Assembly: GCF_027912415.1 (NCBI RefSeq)
Contig: NZ_CP115175.1
Span: forward strand, 2,170,001 to 2,234,000
Direction: 5' to 3'
Source of the DNA: Homoserinibacter sp. YIM 151385
Lineage (GTDB): Bacteria; Actinomycetota; Actinomycetes; Actinomycetales; Microbacteriaceae
Length of the DNA: 64,000 nucleotides
Shown here: piece after piece, positions 32,540 to 40,818 of the stretch
Layout: every line of letters starts with the position of its first letter
Numbering within the stretch: position 1 is the first letter of the stretch
Program-made: the position numbers and the translations under genes
Notes under the pieces: model-generated
The model's database searches: none
What the model was told of the DNA's origin: nothing
The model's input: only the letters and a program-made list of their open reading frames with translations

Positions 32540-32599
32540 AGGTGAGTTTCTCCGCATTCGCCGCGGGGATCCGTGCGGCGAATGCGGAGAAACCCACCT
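32540..32599. terminator. Long hairpin after the VOC-family gene
   Basis: Arms of 25 bases (32540-32564 and 32575-32599) with one mismatch and a 10-base loop, between the VOC gene and the SGNH pair. Probably ends VOC transcription. Such long near-perfect stems recur in this chromosome (36645, 45096, 54647). Confidence 0.65.
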
Positions 32600-32607
32600 C
32601 ACGGGGC

Positions 32608-33468
32608 TCAGGTCGCCGCGCGCACCCGCACGAGGTTCGACCAGGGGTCGTCGAAGGCGAGGGTCCGCCCGTCGTCGCGGCCCGGGATGCCGTGGTGCGC
32701 CATCCGCTCGCCCAGCTCGCCGAGGTCGTCGGCGGTCGGCACCACGATGTCCACCTGCCCGAGGCCGAGGGTGCGCTGGCGGCGGCCGGCGCCCTGGCTG
32801 CGCCAGACGTTCATCGCCATGTGGTGGTGGTAGCCGCCGGCGCTCACGAAGAGGGCGGTGTCGGCGTATTCCGCGCTGACCTCGAAGCCGAGCCGCCGCA
32901 CGTAGAACTCGCGCGCCCGCTCGACGTCGCCGACGCTGAGGTGCACGTGCCCGACGACGGCCTCGCCCTGCCGGGGTTCCTCGGCGCCGGCCTCGGTGAG
33001 GTGCTCGGCGAGGAACCGGTTCGGGTCGAGGAAGACGGTGCCCATCTCGACCCGGCCGTGCACCCAGCTCCACTGCGTGCGGTCGCGGTCCCAGTAGAGC
33101 TCGACGCCGTTGTGCTCGGGGTCGTCGAAGTAGAAGGCCTGCGAGACGAGGTGGTCGCTCGATCCGGTGAAGGTCCCGGGATGCCGGCGCGCGACGGAGG
33201 AGACGGCGGCGGCGAGCGCGGCCCGGCTGTCGAAGAGGATCGCGGTGTGGAAGAGCCCGGCGTCGCGCGGTCCGGCGTGCCGGAGCTCGGGCGTGTGCTC
33301 GAGCACGATCACCGGCACGGCGCCGCGCCCGAGGACGGTGCGCCCGCCCTCCTGGCTCAGGACGTCGAGGCCGACGCCGTCGCGGTAGTACGCGGTCATG
33401 GCGTCGAGGTCGGCGACGTTGAGCGTCACCTGGCCCATGGCGGTGTCGGCGGCGAGCAGCTCGGTCAT
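32608..33468 (-). CDS. VOC family (glyoxalase/extradiol dioxygenase-like) protein
   Basis: A 286-residue protein made of two vicinal-oxygen-chelate modules. Metal ligands of the catechol 2,3-dioxygenase-like (CatE) type are visible: LFHTAILF (His), NGVELYW (Glu), VGHVHLSVGD (His). It may open or isomerise an aromatic or dicarbonyl compound with a divalent metal. Typical size for a two-module CatE-like protein. Substrate unknown. Confidence 0.85.
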   Translation of the reverse strand: MTELLAADTAMGQVTLNVADLDAMTAYYRDGVGLDVLSQEGGRTVLGRGAVPVIVLEHTPELRHAGPRDAGLFHTAILFDSRAALAAAVSSVARRHPGTFTGSSDHLVSQAFYFDDPEHNGVELYWDRDRTQWSWVHGRVEMGTVFLDPNRFLAEHLTEAGAEEPRQGEAVVGHVHLSVGDVERAREFYVRRLGFEVSAEYADTALFVSAGGYHHHMAMNVWRSQGAGRRQRTLGLGQVDIVVPTADDLGELGERMAHHGIPGRDDGRTLAFDDPWSNLVRVRAAT

Positions 33469-33634
33469 GCCCGACCCAACATGGGTGACGCATCAACCAT
33501 TCCCGGGCGAGCCGTCGTGCAGGACATCCGCGCCGCCCGTGGCCGCGCGCCGGCGCGTCGAGCCGGATCTCCCGCAGAACGGCAGGGACGAGGAGGGCGA
33601 CATCGGACGCGGACTCGCGCCCGACGCCCGGGCA

Positions 33635-34543
33635 TCAGGCCGCCTGGCCCGTCAGGCGCTCGATGAGCTCGCGATAGCGCGCCGCGGTCTGCTCCACGAT
33701 CTCGTGGGGCAGGAAGGGGGCGGGGTGGATCGAGCCCTCGTCCCAGTTCGCGGCGAGCCAGTCGCGCACGATCTGCTTGTCGAAGCTCGCGAGCCGGCCG
33801 GGCCCGCCGAGGGCGTACGCCTCGGCATCCCAGTAGCGGCTCGAATCGGAGGTGAGGACCTCGTCGGCGAGGACGATCGGCGCGTCCGGCCCCGCATCCC
33901 GATCCCGGCCGAACTCGAACTTGGTGTCCGCGAGGATCACGCCGCGGTGCTCGGCGATCGCCGAGGCCGCCCGGAACACCGCGAGCGAGGTGTCGCGCAG
34001 CGCCGCCGCATCGGCCTCGCCCACCAGCTCGACGGTGCGCTCGTAGCTGATGTTCTCGTCGTGCTCGCCGAGCGGCGCCTTCCAGGCGGGCGTGTAGATC
34101 GGCTCGGGGAGGCGGTCGCCGTTCTCGAGGCCGGCGGGGAGGGGGATGCCGCAGACCGACTGCGTCGCCTGGTACTCCTTCCAGCCGGAGCCGACGAGGT
34201 ACCCGCGCACGACCGCCTCGATCGGCAGCATGTCGAGCTCTCGCACGAGCATCGCGCGGTCGGCGACGGCCTCGGGCAGGAGCGCGCGCGCGCCGCCCGC
34301 GATCTCGTGATCCTCGACGAGGTGGTTCGGCACGAGCTCGCGCAGCTGGTCGAACCACCAGAGGCTGAGGCGCGTGAGCAGCGCGCCCTTGCCGGGGATG
34401 CCCGGCTCCAGCACGTGGTCGAAGGCGCTCACCCGGTCGGAGGCGACGACGAGGATGCGGCCCGGCTGCTCGGGCGAGCGGTACAGGTCGCGCACCTTGC
34501 CCGAGTAGACGTGGTCCCAGCCCTCGACGGAGTCGCCGGTCAT
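33635..34543 (-). CDS. purC: SAICAR synthase PurC
   Basis: A 302-residue enzyme joining aspartate to CAIR with ATP. It has SGKVRDLY, VASDRVSAFDHVL, RGYLVGSGWKEY, and LADTKFEFG, all standard. The ATG at 34543 overlaps the purD stop (ATGA), so the two are translated together. The N-terminus matches the longer actinobacterial form. Confidence 0.96.
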   Translation of the reverse strand: MTGDSVEGWDHVYSGKVRDLYRSPEQPGRILVVASDRVSAFDHVLEPGIPGKGALLTRLSLWWFDQLRELVPNHLVEDHEIAGGARALLPEAVADRAMLVRELDMLPIEAVVRGYLVGSGWKEYQATQSVCGIPLPAGLENGDRLPEPIYTPAWKAPLGEHDENISYERTVELVGEADAAALRDTSLAVFRAASAIAEHRGVILADTKFEFGRDRDAGPDAPIVLADEVLTSDSSRYWDAEAYALGGPGRLASFDKQIVRDWLAANWDEGSIHPAPFLPHEIVEQTAARYRELIERLTGQAA

Positions 34544-35799
34544 CGGGCGACCTTCTCCGCGATGTCGCGGCGGTAGTGCGATCCCTCGAGCCCGATGACC
34601 TCGAGCGCCGCGTACGCCTTCGCCCGGGCCGCCGCGAAGTCGGCGCCGCGCGCGACGACGCTGAGCACGCGGCCGCCCGTCGCGACGAAGCGCCCGTCGA
34701 CGAGCGCGGTCGCGGCGTGCGCGATCGCGACATCCCGCACCTCGTCGAGCCCGGTGATCTCGCGCCCCGTGACGGGGCTCTCCGGGTAGCCCTCGCTCGC
34801 GAGCACGACCGTCACGGCGGCGTCGGGCGAGAAGGCGGGATACGGCAGGCGGCCGAGCGCGCCGGTCGCGGCGGCGAGCAGCAGCCCCGAGAGCGGGGTC
34901 TCGAGGCGCGGCAGCACGACCTGCGTCTCGGGGTCGCCGAAGCGCGCGTTGAACTCGATGACGCGGATGCCCTGCTCGGTGATGATGAGGCCGCAGTAGA
35001 GGAGGCCGACGAAGGGGGTGCCCTCGTCCTCGAGTCGGCGGATGGTCGGGAGCGCGATCGTGTCGACGACCTCGTCGACGAAGTCGGCCTCGCTCTCCCA
35101 GCGCTCGGCGAGCCAGGGGAGCGGCGAGTAGGCGCCCATGCCGCCCGTGTTCGGGCCGGTGTCGCCGTCGCCGGCGCGCTTGAAGTCCTGCGCGGGGCTC
35201 AGCGGGAGCACGTCGTGGCCGTCCGCGAGGAGGAACAGCGACACCTCCTGGCCGTCGAGGAACTCCTCGACGAGCACCCCGCCCTGCTGGAGGTAGAAGC
35301 GCGCGTGGTCGAGGGCGGCCTCCCGGTCGTCGGTGACGATGACGCCCTTGCCCGCCGCGAGCCCGTCGGCCTTGACGACGTAGGGGGCGCCGAACTCGGC
35401 GAACGCCGCCTCGACCTCCTCGACCGTCGTCGCCTGCACCGCGCCGCCGGTCGGCACCTTCGCCTCCGACATGATCCGCTTCGCGAAGGCCTTCGAGCCC
35501 TCGAGCGCGGCGGCGGCCCGGTCGGGCCCGAAGACGGGGATGCCGGCGCGGCGCACGCGGTCGGCGACGCCCGCGACGAGCGGCGCCTCGGGGCCGATGA
35601 CGACGAGCTGGAAGGCGTTGTCGGCGGCGAACTCGGCGACCAGCTTCGGGTCGGAGGCGTCGATCTTGACGGTCTCGACCTGCTGTGCGAGGCCCGCGTT
35701 GCCGGGGGCGGCGACGATCTCGTGGCCGGCATCCTCCGCGAGGAGGGCGGAGACGATGGCGTGCTCGCGCGCGCCGGAGCCGAGGACGAGGATCTTCAC
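34540..35799 (-). CDS. purD: Phosphoribosylamine-glycine ligase PurD
   Basis: A 419-residue ATP-grasp enzyme for step two of purine synthesis. N-terminal [18 protein letters not shown]-binding [13 protein letters not shown], and the metal-binding [12 protein letters not shown] are present. First gene of the purD-purC pair, divergent from the sterol-carrier-like gene. Confidence 0.97.
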   Translation of the reverse strand: MKILVLGSGAREHAIVSALLAEDAGHEIVAAPGNAGLAQQVETVKIDASDPKLVAEFAADNAFQLVVIGPEAPLVAGVADRVRRAGIPVFGPDRAAAALEGSKAFAKRIMSEAKVPTGGAVQATTVEEVEAAFAEFGAPYVVKADGLAAGKGVIVTDDREAALDHARFYLQQGGVLVEEFLDGQEVSLFLLADGHDVLPLSPAQDFKRAGDGDTGPNTGGMGAYSPLPWLAERWESEADFVDEVVDTIALPTIRRLEDEGTPFVGLLYCGLIITEQGIRVIEFNARFGDPETQVVLPRLETPLSGLLLAAATGALGRLPYPAFSPDAAVTVVLASEGYPESPVTGREITGLDEVRDVAIAHAATALVDGRFVATGGRVLSVVARGADFAAARAKAYAALEVIGLEGSHYRRDIAEKVAR

Positions 35800-35836
35800 C
35801 GCAACAGGCTACCGGCGCATTGTTAGCGTGGAGTGC

Positions 35837-36214
35837 ATGGCGAAGTCGAGGATCGTGGCCATCGTCGGGGAGGCGGCCGTGCGGCAGGCCGTCGCGGGCG
35901 AGACGGATCGGCAGGGCACGGCGCTCGCCGTGCGGTACCTGCTGCAGGTGCTCGCGGACGCGGCGCCGGGGGCGTCCGTCGAGGTGCGGGTGCCGCCCTT
36001 CGGGGCGGTGCAGGCGATCGAGGGGCCGGGGCACACCCGCGGCACCCCGCCGAACGTCATCGAGACGGACGCCGAGACCTGGATCGCGCTCGCGACGGGC
36101 TCGCTCGCCTGGGGGGATGCGGTGGCCGCGGCGAGCGTGTCGGCCTCCGGCTCGCGGGCCGACCTCTCGGCCCATCTGCCGCTCGCCTGGGACGACCCCA
36201 CGGTGCTCGGGTAG
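35837..36214 (+). CDS. Sterol-carrier-like (SCP2-type) small protein
   Basis: A 125-residue soluble protein with the phrase [26 protein letters not shown] and [15 protein letters not shown], as in the actinobacterial sterol carrier family usually located beside purD. Probable binding of a hydrophobic ligand; role unknown. It shares the 37-base gap with divergent purD. Confidence 0.75.
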   Translation: MAKSRIVAIVGEAAVRQAVAGETDRQGTALAVRYLLQVLADAAPGASVEVRVPPFGAVQAIEGPGHTRGTPPNVIETDAETWIALATGSLAWGDAVAAASVSASGSRADLSAHLPLAWDDPTVLG

Positions 36215-36278
36215 GCGATCCGGTCTCCCCGCGGACGCGGCGTCGCCGGCGCCCAGGCGGCTCTGGGAGAATCGGGGC

Positions 36279-36641
36279 ATGAACGATTCGACGGCAGGCG
36301 GCCCTGCGCCTGACCTCGATCGGCCAGAGTCCCACGGGTCGACCCGGGTCAGCATCCGTCGAGCTCCCAAGCTCGGCGTCTTCATCGTCTTCGGCGCGCT
36401 CGCCGGACTCCTCGCCACCCTGTTCGTCACGGGGCTCTATCCCGCCGATCCGAGGGTCGGCTTCGCGGCGCTCTTCGGCTACTTCGCGCTGTACGGGGTG
36501 CCGGCCGGCATCCTCCTCGGCGCGGTGATCGGCCTCGTCGTCGATGCGGTCTCGCGTCGGCGCGCGAAGACGGTCGTCGTCGAGCGCGAGGTGGAGCGGG
36601 CTCCCGCGGCGCCGGCCGCGCCGCCCGAGCCCGAGCACTAG
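36279..36641 (+). CDS. Small two-helix membrane protein
   Basis: A 120-residue protein. After a 27-residue polar N-terminus come two membrane helices (LGVFIVFGALAGLLATLFVTGL; FGYFALYGVPAGILLGAVIGLVVDAV), then a charged Ala/Pro-rich tail. Conserved next to purD in related actinobacteria as far as I recall; function unknown. Confidence 0.7.
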   Translation: MNDSTAGGPAPDLDRPESHGSTRVSIRRAPKLGVFIVFGALAGLLATLFVTGLYPADPRVGFAALFGYFALYGVPAGILLGAVIGLVVDAVSRRRAKTVVVEREVERAPAAPAAPPEPEH

Positions 36642-36644
36642 CCC

Positions 36645-36721
36645 CTTCGGGAGGGTTTTCCGCCGACACGCCGCCGGTGCGGCCGCGACACGCCGCCGGG
36701 ATGCCGAAGACCCTCCCGAAG
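36645..36721. terminator. Bidirectional terminator-like inverted repeat
   Basis: Arms CTTCGGGAGGGTTTT (36645-36659) and AAGACCCTCCCGAAG (36707-36721), one mismatch, between convergent genes. The 47-base loop contains a direct repeat of CGACACGCCGCCGG. Confidence 0.6.
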
Positions 36722-36731
36722 CAGGGGGAGG

Positions 36732-38594
36732 CTAGGCGACCGCGTGCCGGACGAGGCGCTCGAGCGTCGCGAGGCCGTCCGAGGAGAGCACGCTCTCGAG
36801 GTGCCCCTGCACGCTCGCGACCTTCGGCCCGCGGAGCGCGTGCACGACGCCCGTCGCCGCATCCGCGCTCACCTCGAGGCCGTGACGCGTGCGCGTGCCG
36901 GCGGCCGCATCCGGGCCCGGCTCGACGCGCGCCGCGAAGGTGTTGTAGAAGCCGATCGCCGGCCGCTCGCCGAAGACGTCGACCTCAAGCCGCACGCCCT
37001 GGCGCGGCGCGAGGAGCGGCTCGATCTCGAGCCCCTCGCGCATCGCGAGCACCTGATGGCTGAGGCACACCGCGAGCGTGGGGAGGCCGGCGTCGAGGCG
37101 CTCGCCGAGGCGGCGGTGCAGGGTCGCCATGCGCGGATCCTGCAGACGCCGGGGGTCGCCCGGGCCGGGCCCGAAGACGACCAGATCGGCCGACGCTCCC
37201 TCGGGCACCGCATCCCAGTGGACGACCCGCGCATCCAGCCCCAGGTGCCGGAGCTGGTGGGCGAGCATCGTCGTGAACTGGTCCTCGTGGTCGACGACGA
37301 TCGCCGAGAGGCCCGTCAGCTCGGAGGGCGCGGGCGGCGACTGCGGCCGCAGCCAGAACGCGGCGAGCCGGTCGTTGCGCGAGGCGAGCGCCTCCGCGAC
37401 GCCCGGCTCCTCGTACAGCACGGGTGCCGGCGCGGCGGCGGGGCGCTCGACCGCGCCGATCGCCATGAGCACGCCGGCCGCCTTCGCGTGGGTCTCCGCG
37501 ACCTCGCCCTCGGGCGTCGAGTGGCGCACGAGCGTCGCCCCGACGGGCACCGTCACGCGGCCCGCGTCGTCGAGGTAGGCGGTGCGGATGAGGATGGGGG
37601 CGTCGAGCGAGTAGCCCTCGGCACCCGGCGAGGCGCCCGGCTCGAAGAGCGCGAGCACCCCCGAGTAGTAGCCGCGCGGCGCCGTCTCGTGCCGCGCGAT
37701 GACCGCGCAGGCGTTGCCCATCGGCGAGCCCGTGACGGTCGGGGCGAACATCGTGAGGCGCAGCACCTCGCGCACGTCGAGGTCGGTGCGGCCCTCGAGC
37801 ACGTACTCGGTGTGGGTGAGGCGCGACATCTGCTTGAGGTACGGGCCGAGGATGCGGCCGCCGTCGGGGCAGACGGCGCTCATCATCTTCATCTCCTCGT
37901 CGACCACCATGAAGAGCTCCTCGCTCTCCTTGACGTCGGCGAGGAACTCGAGCAGCGCCTCGCCCGTCGGCGCGGTCGCGCCGTGCCGGAAGGTGCCCGA
38001 GATCGGGTTCATGCGGGCCGTGCCGTCGTCGACGCTCACGTGGCGCTCCGGGGTGGCGCCCGCCGCCGCGAGACCGGGCGTGCGGATGGCGAACGTCCAG
38101 TACGCGCCCTGCTCGTGCTCGAGCAGCGCCCGCATCCAGCTCAGCACCGCCTCGCCGGGGGCCGCCCGCGTGCTCGACACGAAGTCCCGCCGGATCACGA
38201 AGTTCGCGCCCTCGCCGCGGCCGATCTCCTCCTCGATGACCTGGCGCACGGTCGCGCCGTAGGTGGCGTCGGGGATGTCGAAGCCGGCCGCCTCGATCGC
38301 GACCGGCTCGGCGGGGAGCAGCGCCAGCGCCTCCGCGAGCGGCACGAGCTCGCGCTCGCGCACCACGAGGCAGCGCAGCGGCGCCTCGTCGTCGTGCGCG
38401 TCGAAGCCGCGCTCGCGGACCTGGCGGAACGGGACGAGCGCGAGCACCGTCGAGCCCTCGAGCGGGATGTCGGCGAGCCGCTCGACGTCGACGACGTCGC
38501 CGACGAGCACGTCGACCTCGGGGGCGCCGCGGCGGTGCAGCACGGCGAAGGGGAGGGCGTCGTCGTGGAGGAGGGATGCGAGGAGCGCGGTCAT
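36732..38594 (-). CDS. Fused anthranilate synthase (chorismate-binding domain plus glutamine amidotransferase)
   Basis: A 620-residue protein. Residues about 1-410 are a chorismate-binding TrpE-like domain (NPISGTFRHG, EELFMVVDEEMKMM, GSPMGNACAVI). After a Pro/Ala-rich linker, residues about 430-620 are a class I amidotransferase (LAVCLSHQVLA with the catalytic Cys; VQGHLESVLS with the His-Glu). The layout is that of TrpEG/PhzE-type enzymes, which make anthranilate (or 2-amino-2-deoxyisochorismate) from chorismate and glutamine. A leader peptide with two adjacent Trp codons upstream supports tryptophan synthesis over phenazine. The start at 38594 has AAGGA upstream; a longer frame runs through the leader. 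Confidence 0.88.
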   Translation of the reverse strand: MTALLASLLHDDALPFAVLHRRGAPEVDVLVGDVVDVERLADIPLEGSTVLALVPFRQVRERGFDAHDDEAPLRCLVVRERELVPLAEALALLPAEPVAIEAAGFDIPDATYGATVRQVIEEEIGRGEGANFVIRRDFVSSTRAAPGEAVLSWMRALLEHEQGAYWTFAIRTPGLAAAGATPERHVSVDDGTARMNPISGTFRHGATAPTGEALLEFLADVKESEELFMVVDEEMKMMSAVCPDGGRILGPYLKQMSRLTHTEYVLEGRTDLDVREVLRLTMFAPTVTGSPMGNACAVIARHETAPRGYYSGVLALFEPGASPGAEGYSLDAPILIRTAYLDDAGRVTVPVGATLVRHSTPEGEVAETHAKAAGVLMAIGAVERPAAAPAPVLYEEPGVAEALASRNDRLAAFWLRPQSPPAPSELTGLSAIVVDHEDQFTTMLAHQLRHLGLDARVVHWDAVPEGASADLVVFGPGPGDPRRLQDPRMATLHRRLGERLDAGLPTLAVCLSHQVLAMREGLEIEPLLAPRQGVRLEVDVFGERPAIGFYNTFAARVEPGPDAAAGTRTRHGLEVSADAATGVVHALRGPKVASVQGHLESVLSSDGLATLERLVRHAVA

Positions 38595-38647
38595 CGGTGC
38601 GGGGTCCTTCTCGGTCGGGGCCGGCATCCGTCCCGCAGAGACGCGAA

Positions 38648-38671
38648 ACGACCGCCGGGTTCGGCGGTCGT
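38648..38671 (-). terminator. Attenuator-like hairpin between the Trp leader and the anthranilate synthase gene
   Basis: Perfect 10-bp stem (arms ACGACCGCCG and CGGCGGTCGT) with a 4-base loop, followed on the minus strand by TTTCG. It lies 24 bases after the leader peptide stop and 53 before the gene start, the right place for a transcription attenuator. Confidence 0.7.
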
Positions 38672-38694
38672 GCGTGGTGCGCGCGTCGGTCCGC

Positions 38695-38736
38695 CTAGGA
38701 GGCGGGCCACCAGGAGGCGGAGCGGGTCGCGAGCAT
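38695..38736 (-). CDS. Trp leader peptide MLATRSASWWPAS
   Basis: A 13-residue frame with two consecutive Trp codons (TGG TGG), placed directly upstream of an attenuator hairpin and the anthranilate synthase gene. Ribosome stalling at these codons when charged tRNA-Trp is scarce would favour an antiterminator. This is the classical design of trpE leaders, also known from streptomycetes and corynebacteria. Too short to be caught by usual gene finders. Confidence 0.8.
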   Translation of the reverse strand: MLATRSASWWPAS

Positions 38737-38774
38737 GCGGTCACCCTACCGCACCGCGGCGAGGCGTCGACGGC

Positions 38775-40232
38775 TCAGCTGAGCTGGTTCGCCTCGACCC
38801 AGGCGAGGTACTCCGGCGTGACGGTGCCGGTCACGTACTCGCCCGTGAAGCAGCTCATCTCGAGCGCCTCGATGGAGCTGCCCTCGAGGATCGCCGACTG
38901 CATGTCCGCGACCTCCTGGTAGATGAGGTGGTCGGCGCCGAGCTCGAGCGCGATCTCGGGGATCTTGCGGCCCGCGGCCACGAGCTCCTCGCGGCTCGGC
39001 ATGTTGATGCCGTAGACGTGCGGGAAGCGGACTGGCGGGGCCGCGCTCGTGAAGGTCACCGAGTTCGCGCCCGCCTGCCGGGCCATGTCGACGATCTCCT
39101 TCGAGGTGGTGCCGCGCACGATCGAGTCGTCGACGATGAGCACGTTCTTGCCCTTGAACTCGGAGCTCATGGCGTTGAGCTTCTGCTTGACGCTCTTCTT
39201 GCGCTGCTCCTGGCCCGGCATGATGAAGGTCCGGCCGACGTAGCGGTTCTTGTAGAAGCCCTCGCGGTACTCGATGCCGAGCTTCCGCGCGACCTGCATG
39301 GCGGCCGGGCGGGAGGAGTCCGGGATCGGCATGACGACGTCGATGTCGCCCGCCGGCGCGTGGGCGGCGATCGTGTCGGCGAGCCGGTCGCCGAGACGCA
39401 GCCGCGCGTCGTAGACCGAGATCCCGTTCATGATCGAGTCGGGACGCGCGAGGTACACGTACTCGAAGGAGCAGGGGATGAGGCGGGGCGCCTTCGCGCA
39501 CTGGCGCGAGGACATCTCGCCCGAGCGGCTGATGTAGATCGCCTCGCCGGGGGCGACGTCGCGGACCACCTCGTAGCCGCCCGACTCGAGCACGAGCGAC
39601 TCGCTCGCGACGACCCACTCCTCGCCGACGAGCCCGGCGCTGCGCTTGCCGAGGACGAGCGGGCGGATGCCGTAGGGGTCGCGGAAGGCGAGGAGTCCCT
39701 GCCCGGCGATGAGCGCGATCGCGGCGTAGGAGCCCTCGACCCGCTCGTGGAGGGTCTCGATCGCGTCGAAGACCTGGTCGGGGTCGAGGTCGGTGCCGCG
39801 CACCTGCGCCTGGAGCTCGTGGGCGAGCACGTTCACGAGGAGCTCGGTGTCGGAGCTCGTGTTGAGGTGCCGGCGGTCGACGCGGAAGAGCTCCTCGGTG
39901 AGCTCGCGCGTGTTCGTGAGGTTGCCGTTGTGGATGAGGACGATGCCGTAGGGCGCGTTCACGTAGAACGGCTGCGCCTCCGTCTCCTTGCCGGCGTCGC
40001 CGCGGGTCGCGTAGCGCACGTGGCCGAGGCCCATGGTGCCGAGCAGCGAGCGCATGTCGCGCGTGCGGTAGGCCTCGCGCACCTGGCCGCGGGCCTTGTG
40101 CATGTGGATGATGCTGCCCTCGCTGGTCGCGATCCCGGTCGAGTCCTGACCGCGGTGCTGGAGGAGGGCGAGGCTGTCGTAGACCTGCTGGTTGACCGGG
40201 CCGGAGGAGACGATGCCGACGATGCCGCACAT
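38775..40232 (-). CDS. purF: Amidophosphoribosyltransferase PurF
   Basis: A 485-residue enzyme of the first step of purine synthesis (PRPP plus glutamine to phosphoribosylamine). Mature-type N-terminus MCGIVGIVSS with Cys2 as the glutaminase nucleophile and no propeptide; HNGNLTN and SSDTELL in the amidotransferase; PRPP loop VLIVDDSIVRGTTS and the PDSSRPAAM loop in the transferase. The four-cysteine iron-sulfur type is hinted at by Cys in RQCAKAPRLIPCSF and a Cys near the C-terminus (EMSCFTGEY). Confidence 0.97.
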   Translation of the reverse strand: MCGIVGIVSSGPVNQQVYDSLALLQHRGQDSTGIATSEGSIIHMHKARGQVREAYRTRDMRSLLGTMGLGHVRYATRGDAGKETEAQPFYVNAPYGIVLIHNGNLTNTRELTEELFRVDRRHLNTSSDTELLVNVLAHELQAQVRGTDLDPDQVFDAIETLHERVEGSYAAIALIAGQGLLAFRDPYGIRPLVLGKRSAGLVGEEWVVASESLVLESGGYEVVRDVAPGEAIYISRSGEMSSRQCAKAPRLIPCSFEYVYLARPDSIMNGISVYDARLRLGDRLADTIAAHAPAGDIDVVMPIPDSSRPAAMQVARKLGIEYREGFYKNRYVGRTFIMPGQEQRKKSVKQKLNAMSSEFKGKNVLIVDDSIVRGTTSKEIVDMARQAGANSVTFTSAAPPVRFPHVYGINMPSREELVAAGRKIPEIALELGADHLIYQEVADMQSAILEGSSIEALEMSCFTGEYVTGTVTPEYLAWVEANQLS

Positions 40233-40415
40233 GCGGGTGGAGACTCCAGGTGGATGCGAGGTGACGGGTGCCCGACCGGGCACGGTCGATTCTCCCACAG
40301 TGCGGGCCGCCGTGCGGACGGCCGGGTCTGGAGCGGGGACGTCGAAGCTCACGTCCTGGGCGGACACGGGCTGCCTCGACGACGCTTCGCGCCGCGAGCA
40401 GGGGAGGATGGGCCC

Positions 40416-40760
40416 GTGGAGTACCGCTTCTCGCCACCGCCCGGTTGGCCTGCACCGCCCGCGGGCTGGACGCCGCCTCCCGGGTGGACGCCGGATCCCG
40501 CGTGGCCACCCGCCCCGGAGGGCTGGACCTTCTGGGAGCCCGTCGGGGATGCGGCGGCGCCCGCCCCGGAGCCGGTCGCCGCGGCGCCCGGGGTGCGGAT
40601 CATCGCCTCGCCGTACGACTCGCAGCTGCCGGTCTCGCAGCCCGCGCAGGGCGGCCTCTCGCACGGCGCGAAGCTCGCGATCGCCGGGGGCGGCGCGGGC
40701 TGCCTCGTCATCGTCGCCGGCATCGTCGTCTTCGGGATCTTCCTGTACTACCTCGGCTGA
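40416..40760 (+). CDS. Small Pro/Trp-rich tail-anchored membrane protein
   Basis: A 114-residue protein from GTG 40416. The N-terminus is a DUF2510-like series of PPGWPAPPAGW/PPGWTPDPAWPPAPEGWTFW, followed by a variable linker and one C-terminal helix (GGAGCLVIVAGIVVFGIFLYYL). The stretch GAGGATGGGCCCGTG before and over the start is repeated before the next gene, whose N-terminus is homologous, so the two arose by duplication. Function unknown; a scaffold or signalling role at the membrane is possible. Confidence 0.75.
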   Translation: MEYRFSPPPGWPAPPAGWTPPPGWTPDPAWPPAPEGWTFWEPVGDAAAPAPEPVAAAPGVRIIASPYDSQLPVSQPAQGGLSHGAKLAIAGGGAGCLVIVAGIVVFGIFLYYLG

Positions 40761-40818
40761 TCCGGCCGACGTCCGCTCGAAGTCCCGAGTCGGGCTCATC
40801 ACGAGAGAGGATGGGCCC

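Noticed and set aside
31748-33496. Long frame joining the second SGNH hydrolase with sequence up to 33496
   Set aside because: Upstream of 32506 it reads the VOC gene out of frame and crosses the hairpin; the SGNH family start fits the GTG at 32506.
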